Of a stretch of 38,454 bases of DNA, positions 16,888-24,593 are shown one piece after another. Source of the stretch: an uncultured Saprospirales bacterium (GTDB lineage Bacteria > Bacteroidota > Bacteroidia > Chitinophagales > JADIYW01); NCBI GenBank assembly GCA_938008535.1, contig CALLKF010000058.1:1-38454 (forward strand), given 5' to 3'. Each line of letters begins with the position of its first letter. The first letter of the stretch is position 1. A program made the position numbers and the translations under genes. The notes beneath the pieces are model-generated. The model made no database searches. It was not told the DNA's origin and saw only the letters and a list, made by a program, of their open reading frames with translations.

Positions 16888-16935
16888 TAAATCTTCAAAT
16901 ACAGATATTTGCTTTATCTTACTTTGAGACAGCAG
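16888..16935 (-). pseudogene. Remnant resembling the 3' end of a crotonase gene
   Basis: Bases 16891-16925 match 20971-21005, the 3' end of the crotonase gene, at 31 of 35 positions. On the minus strand the fragment reads KQISVFED where the intact protein ends KQIPVFED, but the stop codon is lost and the frame soon loses similarity upstream. It looks like a short fossil of a duplicated or deleted crotonase gene. Confidence 0.5.
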
Positions 16936-16971
16936 TAAAAAGCAGGCTTATGATTTATATGTGGGTTTGCT

Positions 16972-16979
16972 TATATTTG
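16972..16979 (+). promoter_or_regulatory. -7 box upstream of the 17007 gene
   Basis: TATATTTG matches TAnnTTTG, 28 bp before the ATG. No clear TTG is seen at the -33 distance, so the promoter is only half supported. Confidence 0.4.
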
Positions 16980-17006
16980 GTGTAGGCGAGAATTAGCGAT
17001 AATGCA

Positions 17007-17759
17007 ATGAAAACAATAATCATAATATTAACATTATTAATTTCCAAAATTGCTTTCTGCGATACAAGCAATTGTTATATAACACGTAGTACTGATACCA
17101 ATAAAATTATTTACTTAGAACCTAAATTCTTTATTAAGGTAAAAGACATTGATGCATATTTACTATCAATTCAAAATAGCATGGTAATTGACTGTTTAAT
17201 TAAATCTGACTCATCAGATGCAAAGTCAGTTCGTATAAAATCATTTGAATATACGGTAATTAGAAACAATCATACATTTATAAAAAAAAGAAATCCATCT
17301 TATTATTTTAGTGACAGTTTAAAGAATGTAATTCGTTATTTACAGAAAGGTGATAGTGTAGTTTTTGATAAATTCAGCACTAACCTTGATTCACTGAAGA
17401 ATGTAAAGAGCATACCTATAATAATTACAATTTCAGAAAATTCTATTTACCATTATACAAAAATAGATAGTCAAGTTTTTTCTGTTATAAATTCTATTAC
17501 TGAATTAAATGAACTAAGAAAAAGAACTAAGTATAGTAATTGTTTTGGTGGCAATGAATATTTTTCTTTCCCTAAAGAATCAGAAGACAAAAGCTACATA
17601 AGATATAGCTATGCGTTTTCAAGTAATTATAATGCTAATGAGAATTATGATTATAGCTTTGAATTTAGATACTATTATAAAAGTAAAAAGATAACAGTAT
17701 TTGATAATCTTAAGAGAAAAGAATACAGTGTTTCAAAATGGATAGAAACAATAAAATAA
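17007..17759 (+). CDS. Secreted protein of unknown function
   Basis: A 250-residue protein with a signal peptide (MKTIIIILTLLISKIAFC, cleavage before or after Cys18-Asp19). The mature part is rich in Ser, Tyr, Asn and Lys and looks beta-rich, with no recognised motif; a C-terminal Tyr-rich stretch (about 190-235) is notable. Cys18 might be a lipobox cysteine, though the preceding IAF is a poor lipobox. It stands alone with a -7 box upstream and a dispersed repeat (copy A) downstream. Function cannot be inferred. Confidence 0.7.
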   Translation: MKTIIIILTLLISKIAFCDTSNCYITRSTDTNKIIYLEPKFFIKVKDIDAYLLSIQNSMVIDCLIKSDSSDAKSVRIKSFEYTVIRNNHTFIKKRNPSYYFSDSLKNVIRYLQKGDSVVFDKFSTNLDSLKNVKSIPIIITISENSIYHYTKIDSQVFSVINSITELNELRKRTKYSNCFGGNEYFSFPKESEDKSYIRYSYAFSSNYNANENYDYSFEFRYYYKSKKITVFDNLKRKEYSVSKWIETIK

Positions 17760-17776
17760 TAAACCTAACCTTATAA

Positions 17777-17825
17777 GGCACAACTCGTGTCTATTGATTC
17801 TACCAATTCATAACTGAATATATAA
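17777..17825 (+). repeat. Dispersed hairpin repeat, copy A (degenerate)
   Basis: CTCGTGTCTATTGATTCTACC (17784-17804) matches the lead sequence of copies B, C and D; the hairpin position reads CCAATT-CAT-AACTGA and pairs imperfectly. It lies between converging genes. Confidence 0.6.
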
Positions 17826-17830
17826 TGCAG

Positions 17831-18274
17831 CTATTTCGAAACTCGCAATCGCCATGCTTTCCATGCGCCGGTTGACCACAAGGTTAGTATAATTATTAGT
17901 GGTTGAAATGGTAAACGAATACAGCGTGCAAGATCAGAATTTAAACCAAAAGCATCTCTGTGTTCTACTAATTGTGCAATGTTGCCTGGGAATACCAGTA
18001 CAAAAAACAGAGCAACTATCCATCCAACCTGCGTTCGATATTTAGACAGAAAGATTAAAGAAGCACCTAATATAATTTCTACTGCACCAGAAAGCAAAAC
18101 CACTAAATCTGCATTCATTGGCAACCAAGTTGGTACTTGTGCTAAAAATTCAGTTCTTAAAAAAGTAAGATGACCAATACCTGTGAATATAAGAAAAGCA
18201 CCTAATATAATACGACCAATATGTTGTGCTGTTGACAGATTTGGTTTAGTTGGTGTGTGGTTTATTTCGGACAT
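17831..18274 (-). CDS. DoxX-family membrane protein
   Basis: A 147-residue protein with four predicted membrane helices (about 20-40, 56-78, 84-104, 124-142) and the DoxX features LGAFLIFTGIGHL near the N-terminus and FPGNIAQ in the third segment. Family members sit in the inner membrane and are often linked to redox or quinone metabolism, but no function can be assigned here. It lies 57 bp downstream of mlaD on the same strand and could be read from the same mRNA. Confidence 0.82.
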   Translation of the reverse strand: MSEINHTPTKPNLSTAQHIGRIILGAFLIFTGIGHLTFLRTEFLAQVPTWLPMNADLVVLLSGAVEIILGASLIFLSKYRTQVGWIVALFFVLVFPGNIAQLVEHRDAFGLNSDLARCIRLPFQPLIIILTLWSTGAWKAWRLRVSK

Positions 18275-18331
18275 GTTAACGTGATTATCATTGAAGTTAA
18301 ATATTTTTCTTTAGCGATTCAATTTTACTTT

Positions 18332-19042
18332 TTACTTTTTATTTTTTTCTCTTTCAGCTTTTGCAGCAGCAGCTTTTTCTTTTTTCTTTATACCTTTTTT
18401 AAAGAAAATATTGCTTTTCAATGCTTCCAAATTTGCATCTAAATTTTTAGAACTGCTTTTTACATTCACTAAAGTTTGTCCAAGATTGTTCGCCATAGTT
18501 TCATCCATAAACAATTTTCCAAGCGTACCTTTTCCTGCATGCATGTTTGATAGCATTCCTTTTAAATCTGCCGTTATATAAACAGCGTTTCCGGCTACTG
18601 AATCCATCTTTAGCATAATATCATCTAAGCCAGCCAATTTTTTAGTCATTATCAAATCGTTTTCTTCAATCATTTTACTACTTGGCGAACCTGGTGAAAT
18701 ATTCAATACTTTATTTCCCATCAATCCTTCAGAACCGATGGAAGCACGCGCATCTTTTTTAATATATTTCTGCGTAGTTTTTTCTAACACCATTTTTACT
18801 TTAACCAAACTATCGCTTGCAATTTCAATTTCTTCAATAGTGCCAACATTAATACCTGAAAACCGAACATTGTTGCCAACTTGTAAACCGCTGATATCTG
18901 TAAACAAAGCATTCAGCGTAATAGTTTTGCTAAACAAGTGTTGTCTATTACCGATAAAATAGATAGCTGCTGCAAACAAAACTAATCCAATCGTTACGAA
19001 TACGCCGAGTTTTATATTGTTTTTTGCATTCTTATTTTCCAT
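18332..19042 (-). CDS. mlaD: MCE-domain lipid-transport protein, MlaD-like
   Basis: A 236-residue protein with one N-terminal membrane helix (about 12-30) and a single MCE domain (about 35-115: LFTDISGLQVGNNVRFSG, GTIEEIEI, GSEGLMGNKVLNI). In the Mla system such proteins form a periplasmic hexameric ring on the MlaFE transporter and pass phospholipids between membranes. The region 130-210 is helical and the C-terminus is a Lys/Ala/Glu-rich tail. It is the last gene of mlaE-mlaF-mlaD; spacing to mlaF is 18 bp. MlaB and MlaC partners are not in the window, as is common in this phylum. Confidence 0.9.
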   Translation of the reverse strand: MENKNAKNNIKLGVFVTIGLVLFAAAIYFIGNRQHLFSKTITLNALFTDISGLQVGNNVRFSGINVGTIEEIEIASDSLVKVKMVLEKTTQKYIKKDARASIGSEGLMGNKVLNISPGSPSSKMIEENDLIMTKKLAGLDDIMLKMDSVAGNAVYITADLKGMLSNMHAGKGTLGKLFMDETMANNLGQTLVNVKSSSKNLDANLEALKSNIFFKKGIKKKEKAAAAKAEREKNKK

Positions 19043-19060
19043 GTATTTTATATTTAATTG

Positions 19061-19846
19061 TTATTCAAAAAATGAACGAATCCATTTATCTTCTGATTTT
19101 ATTAATTCATCGTAAGTGCCTTCTGCAGCTGCTTTTCCATCTTTGATTACAATGATTCTGTTTGCAGTTATTCTGGCACATTCAATATCATGTGTAATGA
19201 TGATAGAACTGGTTTGTTGTTTGGTTTGCACTTCCAAAATCAGTTTGCTTATTTCTTTTGATGTAATAGGATCTAAGCCAGTAGTTGGTTCGTCATAAAG
19301 CATAATGGCTGGTTTCAGAATCATGGTGCGCGCCAAGCCAATTCGTTTTCGCATTCCACCAGAAAGCTCTGATGGCATTAGCAAACCAGCATCTGGCAAG
19401 CCAACACTTTCCAATCCTTCTTGTATCAATGTGTCTATTTCTTCTAGTGTTTTCTTTTGATCTCTTAACGGAAAAGCAAGGTTTTCGTTCACGGTCATTG
19501 AATCATACAAAGCAGCACTTTGAAACAAAAAACCAATATTTTTACGAACTACATTTAGTTCATTATTTTTTAAAGTCGTAATCTCATTTCCCAAAACCTT
19601 AATAGTTCCTTCGTCACTATCTAATAAACGAACTAAGCATTTTATTAAAACAGATTTGCCACTACCAGATTTTCCTAACACCACTACATTTTCGCCTTTA
19701 TGCACCGTAATATTCATATCAATTAATACATGATTATCGCCAAATGATTTGCTTAGATGCTGAATATCTACAATTACTTCTTTTGGATCGAATACTGCTG
19801 CTTTTGAATCGCTTACTGCTTGTATTTGTTCTTGTTCTTTTTCCAT
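19061..19846 (-). CDS. mlaF: ABC transporter ATPase, MlaF-like
   Basis: A 261-residue ATPase that powers phospholipid transport with MlaE. Walker A is GKSGSGKS (58-65), the Q-loop is in FLFQSAALYDSMTV (107-119), the signature is LSGGMRKR (161-168) and Walker B is IMLYDEPTTGLDP (181-193). The SGGMRKR form of the signature is typical of MCE-linked ATPases. Spacing to mlaE is 9 bp. Confidence 0.94.
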   Translation of the reverse strand: MEKEQEQIQAVSDSKAAVFDPKEVIVDIQHLSKSFGDNHVLIDMNITVHKGENVVVLGKSGSGKSVLIKCLVRLLDSDEGTIKVLGNEITTLKNNELNVVRKNIGFLFQSAALYDSMTVNENLAFPLRDQKKTLEEIDTLIQEGLESVGLPDAGLLMPSELSGGMRKRIGLARTMILKPAIMLYDEPTTGLDPITSKEISKLILEVQTKQQTSSIIITHDIECARITANRIIVIKDGKAAAEGTYDELIKSEDKWIRSFFE

Positions 19847-19855
19847 ATTGCCAGT

Positions 19856-20683
19856 TTATTTTGGTAATAGAATAGAAGTTAATTGTACAGCAACAGCATC
19901 TATAATAAAAATGCATAAAGAGCTCAATACCACGGCTGCATTTGCTGATAATCCAACGCCTTCAGTACCTTTGTTAGCATTATATCCTTTATAACAGGAA
20001 ACTAAACCGATAGAAAATCCGAATAAAATAGTTTTACCACAGGCAGGCAACAAATCGCTATAATCTAATTGGTTAAATACTTGCGTAAAATAGAAACGAA
20101 AACCAACATCGCCTAAAATATTAACGCCTAAATAACCACCAATTAAGGCAACAAAATCTGCAAAAATGACTAAAACAGGAATCATCATGGTAGTCGCTAA
20201 TATTCTGGTAACTACGATATATTTGAATGGATTAGTGCCTGAAACTTCCATCGCATCAATCTGTTCGGTTACTTTCATAGATGCCAATTCAGCACCAATG
20301 CCAGAACCTACTTTTCCAGCACAAATTAAGGCAGTAATTACAGGACCAATTTCTCGAATAATAGAAACGGCGATCATACCAGGAATCCACGATTCGGCAC
20401 CGAAACGCGCTAAGGTTGGTCTGGTTTGTATAGTGAGTACCAAACCCATAATAAAACCAGTTATAGCCACTAACGAAAGCGATTTGTTACCAATCAGGTA
20501 GCATTGTTTCATTAGTTCTTTAAATTCATAAGGTGGTATCACCATCGATTTGAAGAAATTTCCTGCAAAACGCGTGATTTCACCAATTTCTTTGAAGAAC
20601 TCGCCAAATTTGCCAGAAGAAAATATGAAAACGTTGCTGTCTGGTGATTTGGCTGGTAATGTTGCCAGTTTAGATTCACTCAT
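19856..20683 (-). CDS. mlaE: ABC transporter permease, MlaE-like
   Basis: A 275-residue inner-membrane permease of the MlaE family. Landmarks are GFIMGLVLTIQTRPTLARFG, then VSIIREIGPVITALICAGKVGSG (the conserved coupling region) and IGAELASMKVTEQIDAMEV. Five or six hydrophobic segments follow. First gene of the mlaE-mlaF-mlaD operon. The start ATG at 20683 precedes a hydrophilic 45-residue N-terminus, which is a little long for the family but has no better start. Confidence 0.93.
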   Translation of the reverse strand: MSESKLATLPAKSPDSNVFIFSSGKFGEFFKEIGEITRFAGNFFKSMVIPPYEFKELMKQCYLIGNKSLSLVAITGFIMGLVLTIQTRPTLARFGAESWIPGMIAVSIIREIGPVITALICAGKVGSGIGAELASMKVTEQIDAMEVSGTNPFKYIVVTRILATTMMIPVLVIFADFVALIGGYLGVNILGDVGFRFYFTQVFNQLDYSDLLPACGKTILFGFSIGLVSCYKGYNANKGTEGVGLSANAAVVLSSLCIFIIDAVAVQLTSILLPK

Positions 20684-20703
20684 AGTACACTCATTTATTT
20701 ACA

Positions 20704-20730
20704 CAAAGGTGTTGCTTAAATGAATGACAA
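20704..20730 (-). promoter_or_regulatory. Weak candidate promoter of the mlaEFD operon
   Basis: On the minus strand CACCTTTG (20711-20704) matches TAnnTTTG at all but the first base, with TTG at 20730-20728, 16 bp upstream, shorter than the usual 19-20. The start codon is 20 bp downstream. Confidence 0.3.
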
Positions 20731-20797
20731 GCGTTACGCTAAAAGTATATTATGTTACATTATTTACTGTTTTCTGAAAGGTAGGAAAGTATAAATG

Positions 20798-20865
20798 CTT
20801 CGGAAATACAACTTTTCTAAAGTTCATAACTTTAGAAAAGTTTTTGTGGCTAGAGTTTTCCGAAG
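20798..20865. repeat. Nested inverted repeats (outer 9 bp, inner 14 bp)
   Basis: CTTCGGAAA (20798-20806) and TTTCCGAAG (20857-20865) enclose a perfect 14-bp stem, ACTTTTCTAAAGTT (20811-20824) with AACTTTAGAAAAGT (20828-20841), around CAT. The inner hairpin is followed on the + strand by TTTTG. No + strand gene ends here, so a simple terminator role is doubtful; it is directly joined to repeat copy B. Confidence 0.7.
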
Positions 20866-20910
20866 GATCACTCGTGTCTATAGATTCTACCAGTCTCTGA
20901 CTGGATTTGC
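20857..20910 (+). repeat. Dispersed hairpin repeat, copy B
   Basis: TTTCCGAAGGATCACTCGTG, then TCTATAGATTCTA, then a perfect hairpin CCAGTC-TCT-GACTGG (20890-20904). Copy D shares the same order, including CCGAAGGATCACTC. Confidence 0.75.
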
Positions 20911-20967
20911 AAGGCAGTACCTTCAAATTACTAATGCTAAAGATTTAGAGAAATAGATTATTCTAAA

Positions 20968-21783
20968 TTAATCTTCAAATACAGGTATTTGCTTTGTCAT
21001 ACTTGCCTGAAATGCTGACATTAAATCGTTAGAATAAAAATGTGCTGCATTCCAATTCGCCATATATTCTAAACTTTCATTCACCGTATGATCTCGTGCG
21101 AAAATTATATTTCGTTTGGAACCACGAACAGACAATGGTGATTTACTGGCAATTAATTCAGCTATTGACGTAACAGCTTTTAATAACTCGGTTTTGTTTT
21201 CAAAAACATTGTTTACTAAACCACATTTCAATGCTTCATCAGCAGATAAATTTCTGCCAGTGTAAGCTAATTCACGTGTCATTCCATCTGAAATTATTTT
21301 CGGCAAACGTTGTAAAGTGCCAATGTCTGCTACCATTCCTAAGTCTATTTCTTTAATACAGAAATATGCATCTTTTGTGCAATAACGCATATCTGTTGCC
21401 GAAATCATATCTAAGCCAGCGCCAATGCAACCACCATGTATAGCAGATAAAACTGGTTTTGAAATCTTTTCAAAAGTGGAAATGATATCTTGAAAATCGA
21501 GTAATAATTTTCTGAATTTTTCCCGTTTTCTACCGTCGCATTTGTCGTTCGTTTTTTCATTCGTTGACATTAACATGGTTAAATCAATTCCACCACAAAA
21601 TAATTTTTCACCAGCACCACTAAAAATGATGGCTCTAATGGCTGGTGTTTCATCGCAATGAAATAATGCTTTTTTTAATTCTATCCACGATTCTTCGTTC
21701 ATAGAATTTGCCTTTTCTGGTCTATTGATGGTTAAGTGCGCTACTTTATTTTCCACTGTAAGCGTTAAGTATTTCATTTCCAT
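20968..21783 (-). CDS. Crotonase, delta(3,5)-delta(2,4)-dienoyl-CoA isomerase-like
   Basis: A 271-residue enoyl-CoA hydratase/isomerase superfamily protein. The core GGCIGAGLDMISATD, then RYCTKDAYFCIKEIDLGMV and ADIGTLQRLPKII is much closer to the dienoyl-CoA isomerase (ECH1) group than to plain hydratases: the Asp of GLD, the Glu of KEID and the Asp of ADIG correspond to the three acidic active-site residues known in that group. It would handle double bonds of unsaturated fatty acids in beta-oxidation. The start at 21783 (MEMKYLTL) fits the family; an ATG 27 bp upstream adds a Lys-rich tail. Its 3' end has a fossil copy at 16888. Confidence 0.85.
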   Translation of the reverse strand: MEMKYLTLTVENKVAHLTINRPEKANSMNEESWIELKKALFHCDETPAIRAIIFSGAGEKLFCGGIDLTMLMSTNEKTNDKCDGRKREKFRKLLLDFQDIISTFEKISKPVLSAIHGGCIGAGLDMISATDMRYCTKDAYFCIKEIDLGMVADIGTLQRLPKIISDGMTRELAYTGRNLSADEALKCGLVNNVFENKTELLKAVTSIAELIASKSPLSVRGSKRNIIFARDHTVNESLEYMANWNAAHFYSNDLMSAFQASMTKQIPVFED

Positions 21784-21889
21784 ATTAAATTGTTTTTTTT
21801 TAAAATCCAATAGCTTTTATGTTTAATTATTGCTTTTCTAGTTCATCACTTTCGTCCTTAAAAATCCTTTTTATTGTTTAGTTCGGATA

Positions 21890-22378
21890 TTAAGTCATAT
21901 TGAATTCTTCCACACTGTATCTTCCTAATGGAAAAAAAAATAATCCTACAATAAATGAAAAGATAAAAACACTCAAAAACATAAGATCAGAAATATTGTG
22001 ATAAATTTTTAAATAAGCAGCAAGGCAACAGGTTGGCAACAGAATCAATATTCTGAATTTTCTGTTAGTTTTAATAAATGAAGTAACAATTTTTTTTTGA
22101 ATAAAGTCATTTCTGTGAAACTCACATTCAAAATTTCCTTTAACTAAGTTTATGGATTGAATACTCAATTTATATACATTATTGGTTTCGTCTTTAATAA
22201 TATGCTCACTTTTTGTTTTTGTATTTCTGCTTTCAATTATAAGCTTGTCGTTGATGAATATTTTTTCTTTACCATTAAAACATGAACACCAATATTTAAT
22301 AGTATTTATTTCATCGTTGTAAATGAACCACATGCCATCTAATAGACTGATTCTTGATGAATTTGGAAGCTCTTTCAT
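21890..22378 (-). CDS. Hypothetical protein with C-terminal membrane helices
   Basis: A 162-residue protein: a soluble, beta-rich N-terminal half (residues 1-105) including a short KEKIFINDKLIIESR segment, then two predicted membrane helices at about 108-123 and 131-150. I do not recognise a family. Its ATG lies 2 bp from the stop of the SDR gene upstream, so it is almost certainly translated from the same mRNA. Confidence 0.62.
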   Translation of the reverse strand: MKELPNSSRISLLDGMWFIYNDEINTIKYWCSCFNGKEKIFINDKLIIESRNTKTKSEHIIKDETNNVYKLSIQSINLVKGNFECEFHRNDFIQKKIVTSFIKTNRKFRILILLPTCCLAAYLKIYHNISDLMFLSVFIFSFIVGLFFFPLGRYSVEEFNMT

Positions 22379-22380
22379 AT

Positions 22381-23031
22381 TTATACTTGTTGCAACTCAT
22401 CGCTTTCATGTTTAAAAATTCCTTTGTCGTTTAGTTTAGAATAATAGACCATTGCTTTTGCAATTTGTGTTGCAGTAATTGATTTATATTTTTTCAAACC
22501 ACCAATCATCAACGCATCAAAAACAGGTGCCAATTTTTGCGCAATACCTTCGCCAGTTCTGCTTTCTGCACGTTCGCCAATTATTAAACTTGGTTGCAAA
22601 ATATGAAACGCACCAAAATTTAATTTGCTTACTTCTTCTTCTAATTCACCTTTTACTTGATTATAAAAAATCATGGAATTTTTAGAAGCACCTAATGCAG
22701 TTATCAGCAAATAGGTTGAAGTACCGTTTTGCTTTGCCAATTGCGCTACTTTAAATGGATATTCAAAGTCAACTTTTTTAAATGCTTCTTTCGATCCGGC
22801 AACTTTTATGGTAGTTCCTAAACAACAAAAAACAGCATCGGCTTTTATTTCTGCGGTATAATCATCTAATTTATTAAAATCAACCAAAACTTCTTTCAGT
22901 TTAGAATTGCTTTTACCTAATGATTTTCTTGTCAATACAATTACTTTTTCAAAATAAGTATCAGCCAATAATTGTTCTAAAACCAAACCACCAACCAAAC
23001 CTGTGGCGCCAACTAATAATGCAGTTTTCAT
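22381..23031 (-). CDS. Atypical short-chain dehydrogenase (NAD(P)-binding, TIP30-like)
   Basis: A 216-residue Rossmann protein. GATGLVGG at residues 8-15 is the nucleotide-binding loop, CCLGTTIKVAGSKEAF (69-84) and Tyr123-x3-Lys127 (FYNQVKGELE) follow as in atypical SDRs of the HTATIP2/TIP30 type, and LQPSLIIGER comes near residue 148. The start is ATG 23031, since the glycine loop then falls at its usual place; an in-frame ATG 33 bp upstream is rejected. It is divergent from the sugar-kinase gene with a TAATTTTG -7 box 12 bp before the start. Confidence 0.82.
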   Translation of the reverse strand: MKTALLVGATGLVGGLVLEQLLADTYFEKVIVLTRKSLGKSNSKLKEVLVDFNKLDDYTAEIKADAVFCCLGTTIKVAGSKEAFKKVDFEYPFKVAQLAKQNGTSTYLLITALGASKNSMIFYNQVKGELEEEVSKLNFGAFHILQPSLIIGERAESRTGEGIAQKLAPVFDALMIGGLKKYKSITATQIAKAMVYYSKLNDKGIFKHESDELQQV

Positions 23032-23043
23032 AATTTTTTTTAT

Positions 23044-23051
23044 CAAAATTA
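23044..23051 (-). promoter_or_regulatory. -7 box for the SDR gene
   Basis: TAATTTTG on the minus strand matches TAnnTTTG exactly, 12 bp before the ATG. No TTG at the -33 distance. Confidence 0.4.
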
Positions 23052-23082
23052 AACAATATTTCACTTAATACTTAATACTTAT

Positions 23083-23090
23083 TACTTTTG
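23083..23090 (+). promoter_or_regulatory. -7 box for the sugar-kinase gene, very short leader
   Basis: TACTTTTG matches TAnnTTTG and ends only 6 bp before the ATG at 23097, so transcription would begin at or near the start codon. It lies in a low-complexity stretch made of TAATACT-like repeats, so chance is possible. Confidence 0.42.
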
Positions 23091-23096
23091 CCTATT

Positions 23097-23945
23097 ATGA
23101 TTCTATTCGCAGATTCTGGTTCTACCAAAACAAGTTGGTTGTTATACAATCCAACCGATAAAACAAAAACATATTTTGATACACTTGGCATCAATCCAAC
23201 CGTGCAAAGCCACGAAGAAATTTTGCAAAAGATACATACCAATCAAAACCTACTAGCCATTGCAGCATCTGTTGAAAGTATCCGTTTTTATGGTGCTGGT
23301 TGCTCTAGTGATGAAAGAAATGCGTTGGTTGAAAATGCATTGAAAACTGTTTTCAAAAATGCAAAAAACATCAATGTTGACCATGATATGAAAGCTGCTG
23401 CCATTGCTATTTGTGGCAGCGAACCAGGTATTGCCTGTATTTTAGGAACAGGTTCTAACTCTATTTTTTATGATGGTGAAAATCTAACTGAATCGTACGC
23501 AGGCATTGGTTATGTATTAGGCGATGAAGCAAGCGGCGCGTATTTCGGCAAACAAATTCTGCGCGATTTTTTATATCATTTATTGCCTGAAGAAATCAAT
23601 CAGCATTTAATAGATGAATACAAAGCAGAGAAAAATGCTATCTTTCAATTAGTGTATAAAGAAGCTTCGCCGAATCGTTATTTGGCGAGTTTTGCGCCAA
23701 TATTATCAAAATTCAGAGAAACTGATTATGTAAAAGTAACACTGCAACGTGGCTTCACCGAATTTTTTGATTTTCACATTTCATGTTTTGAAAATTATCA
23801 GGAATATCCAATTGGATTTGTTGGTTCGATAGCCATTAATTTTAAAGAAGAATTACAGCAAGTAGCAACTGATTTTGAATGCACTATCGGCAAACTCGTA
23901 AAAAATCCGATTGATGATATTGCTGATTATTTTATTAGTCAATAG
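23097..23945 (+). CDS. BadF/BadG-type ATPase, probable N-acetylglucosamine kinase
   Basis: A 282-residue ASKHA-fold kinase. The phosphate-1 loop is LFADSGSTKTSWLL (residues 3-16), the central domain has CILGTGSNSIFYDG (about 120-133) and GIGYVLGDEASGAYFGKQIL, which is typical of the N-acetylglucosamine kinase branch. It would phosphorylate an amino sugar salvaged from cell-wall or chitin. A TTG codon 9 bp upstream is rejected in favour of ATG 23097, since the loop then begins at its normal distance. Substrate is inferred from the family only. Confidence 0.82.
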   Translation: MILFADSGSTKTSWLLYNPTDKTKTYFDTLGINPTVQSHEEILQKIHTNQNLLAIAASVESIRFYGAGCSSDERNALVENALKTVFKNAKNINVDHDMKAAAIAICGSEPGIACILGTGSNSIFYDGENLTESYAGIGYVLGDEASGAYFGKQILRDFLYHLLPEEINQHLIDEYKAEKNAIFQLVYKEASPNRYLASFAPILSKFRETDYVKVTLQRGFTEFFDFHISCFENYQEYPIGFVGSIAINFKEELQQVATDFECTIGKLVKNPIDDIADYFISQ

Positions 23946-24011
23946 TCAATGGTCAATAGGCATTGGATATACTTTTATCATAATTCATAACTCACAACTC
24001 ACAACTAAACT

Positions 24012-24584
24012 TTGCAAGACATAGAACCATATTGGAAATGGCGCGATTTTTACACCGCAGAACAAGACGACAAATCACCGTTCTTTGGTCGTGAATACAG
24101 TGAGTTTCAATACACCGAAAAAATTTATAATTACTACATTCATCCACAATGGGATTTTTTTGGTAGCGAGACATTATACCTTAAATTAATTTATTGCGAT
24201 TACAAAAAAAACGCTGCAGTTATTGAATTCATTGGTGAATGGAATGATTGCATAGCAAATGACATTATGTTTTTAAAGCGTGATTTTATAGATGTATTGA
24301 TTGACAATGGTATCAATAAATTTATTTTAATTGGTGAAAATATCTTAGAGTTTTTTGGTACAGGAAATGATTATTACGAAGAATGGTACGAAGATATTAA
24401 AGACGAAGGTGGTTATATCATTGCCATCAATTTGCGTGAGCATATTATGGAAGAAATGTACCAAAGTAATATTCATCAGTACATCAACATCAACAAAGCA
24501 TACAACGATATTAATTGGCGAAAATACAAACCGTTTCATTTTATTAATTACATTGACGATTTATTGATTAAAGTTATTTCCTAA
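24012..24584 (+). CDS. Conserved acidic, aromatic-rich protein of unknown function
   Basis: A 190-residue protein without signal peptide or membrane helices, rich in Tyr, Trp, Asp, Glu and Ile. The segments YWKWRDFYTAEQDD, FFGREYSEFQYT, IEFIGEWNDCIANDIMFLKR and KFILIGENIL look strongly structured, and I believe this is a family restricted to Bacteroidota, but I know no function. The start is TTG at 24012: an in-frame stop at 24006 leaves no upstream ATG, and the next Met is about 90 residues in. rsmI follows after 9 bp, so it is probably in one operon with rsmI. Confidence 0.72.
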   Translation: MQDIEPYWKWRDFYTAEQDDKSPFFGREYSEFQYTEKIYNYYIHPQWDFFGSETLYLKLIYCDYKKNAAVIEFIGEWNDCIANDIMFLKRDFIDVLIDNGINKFILIGENILEFFGTGNDYYEEWYEDIKDEGGYIIAINLREHIMEEMYQSNIHQYININKAYNDINWRKYKPFHFINYIDDLLIKVIS

Positions 24585-24593
24585 TTTTACGCT

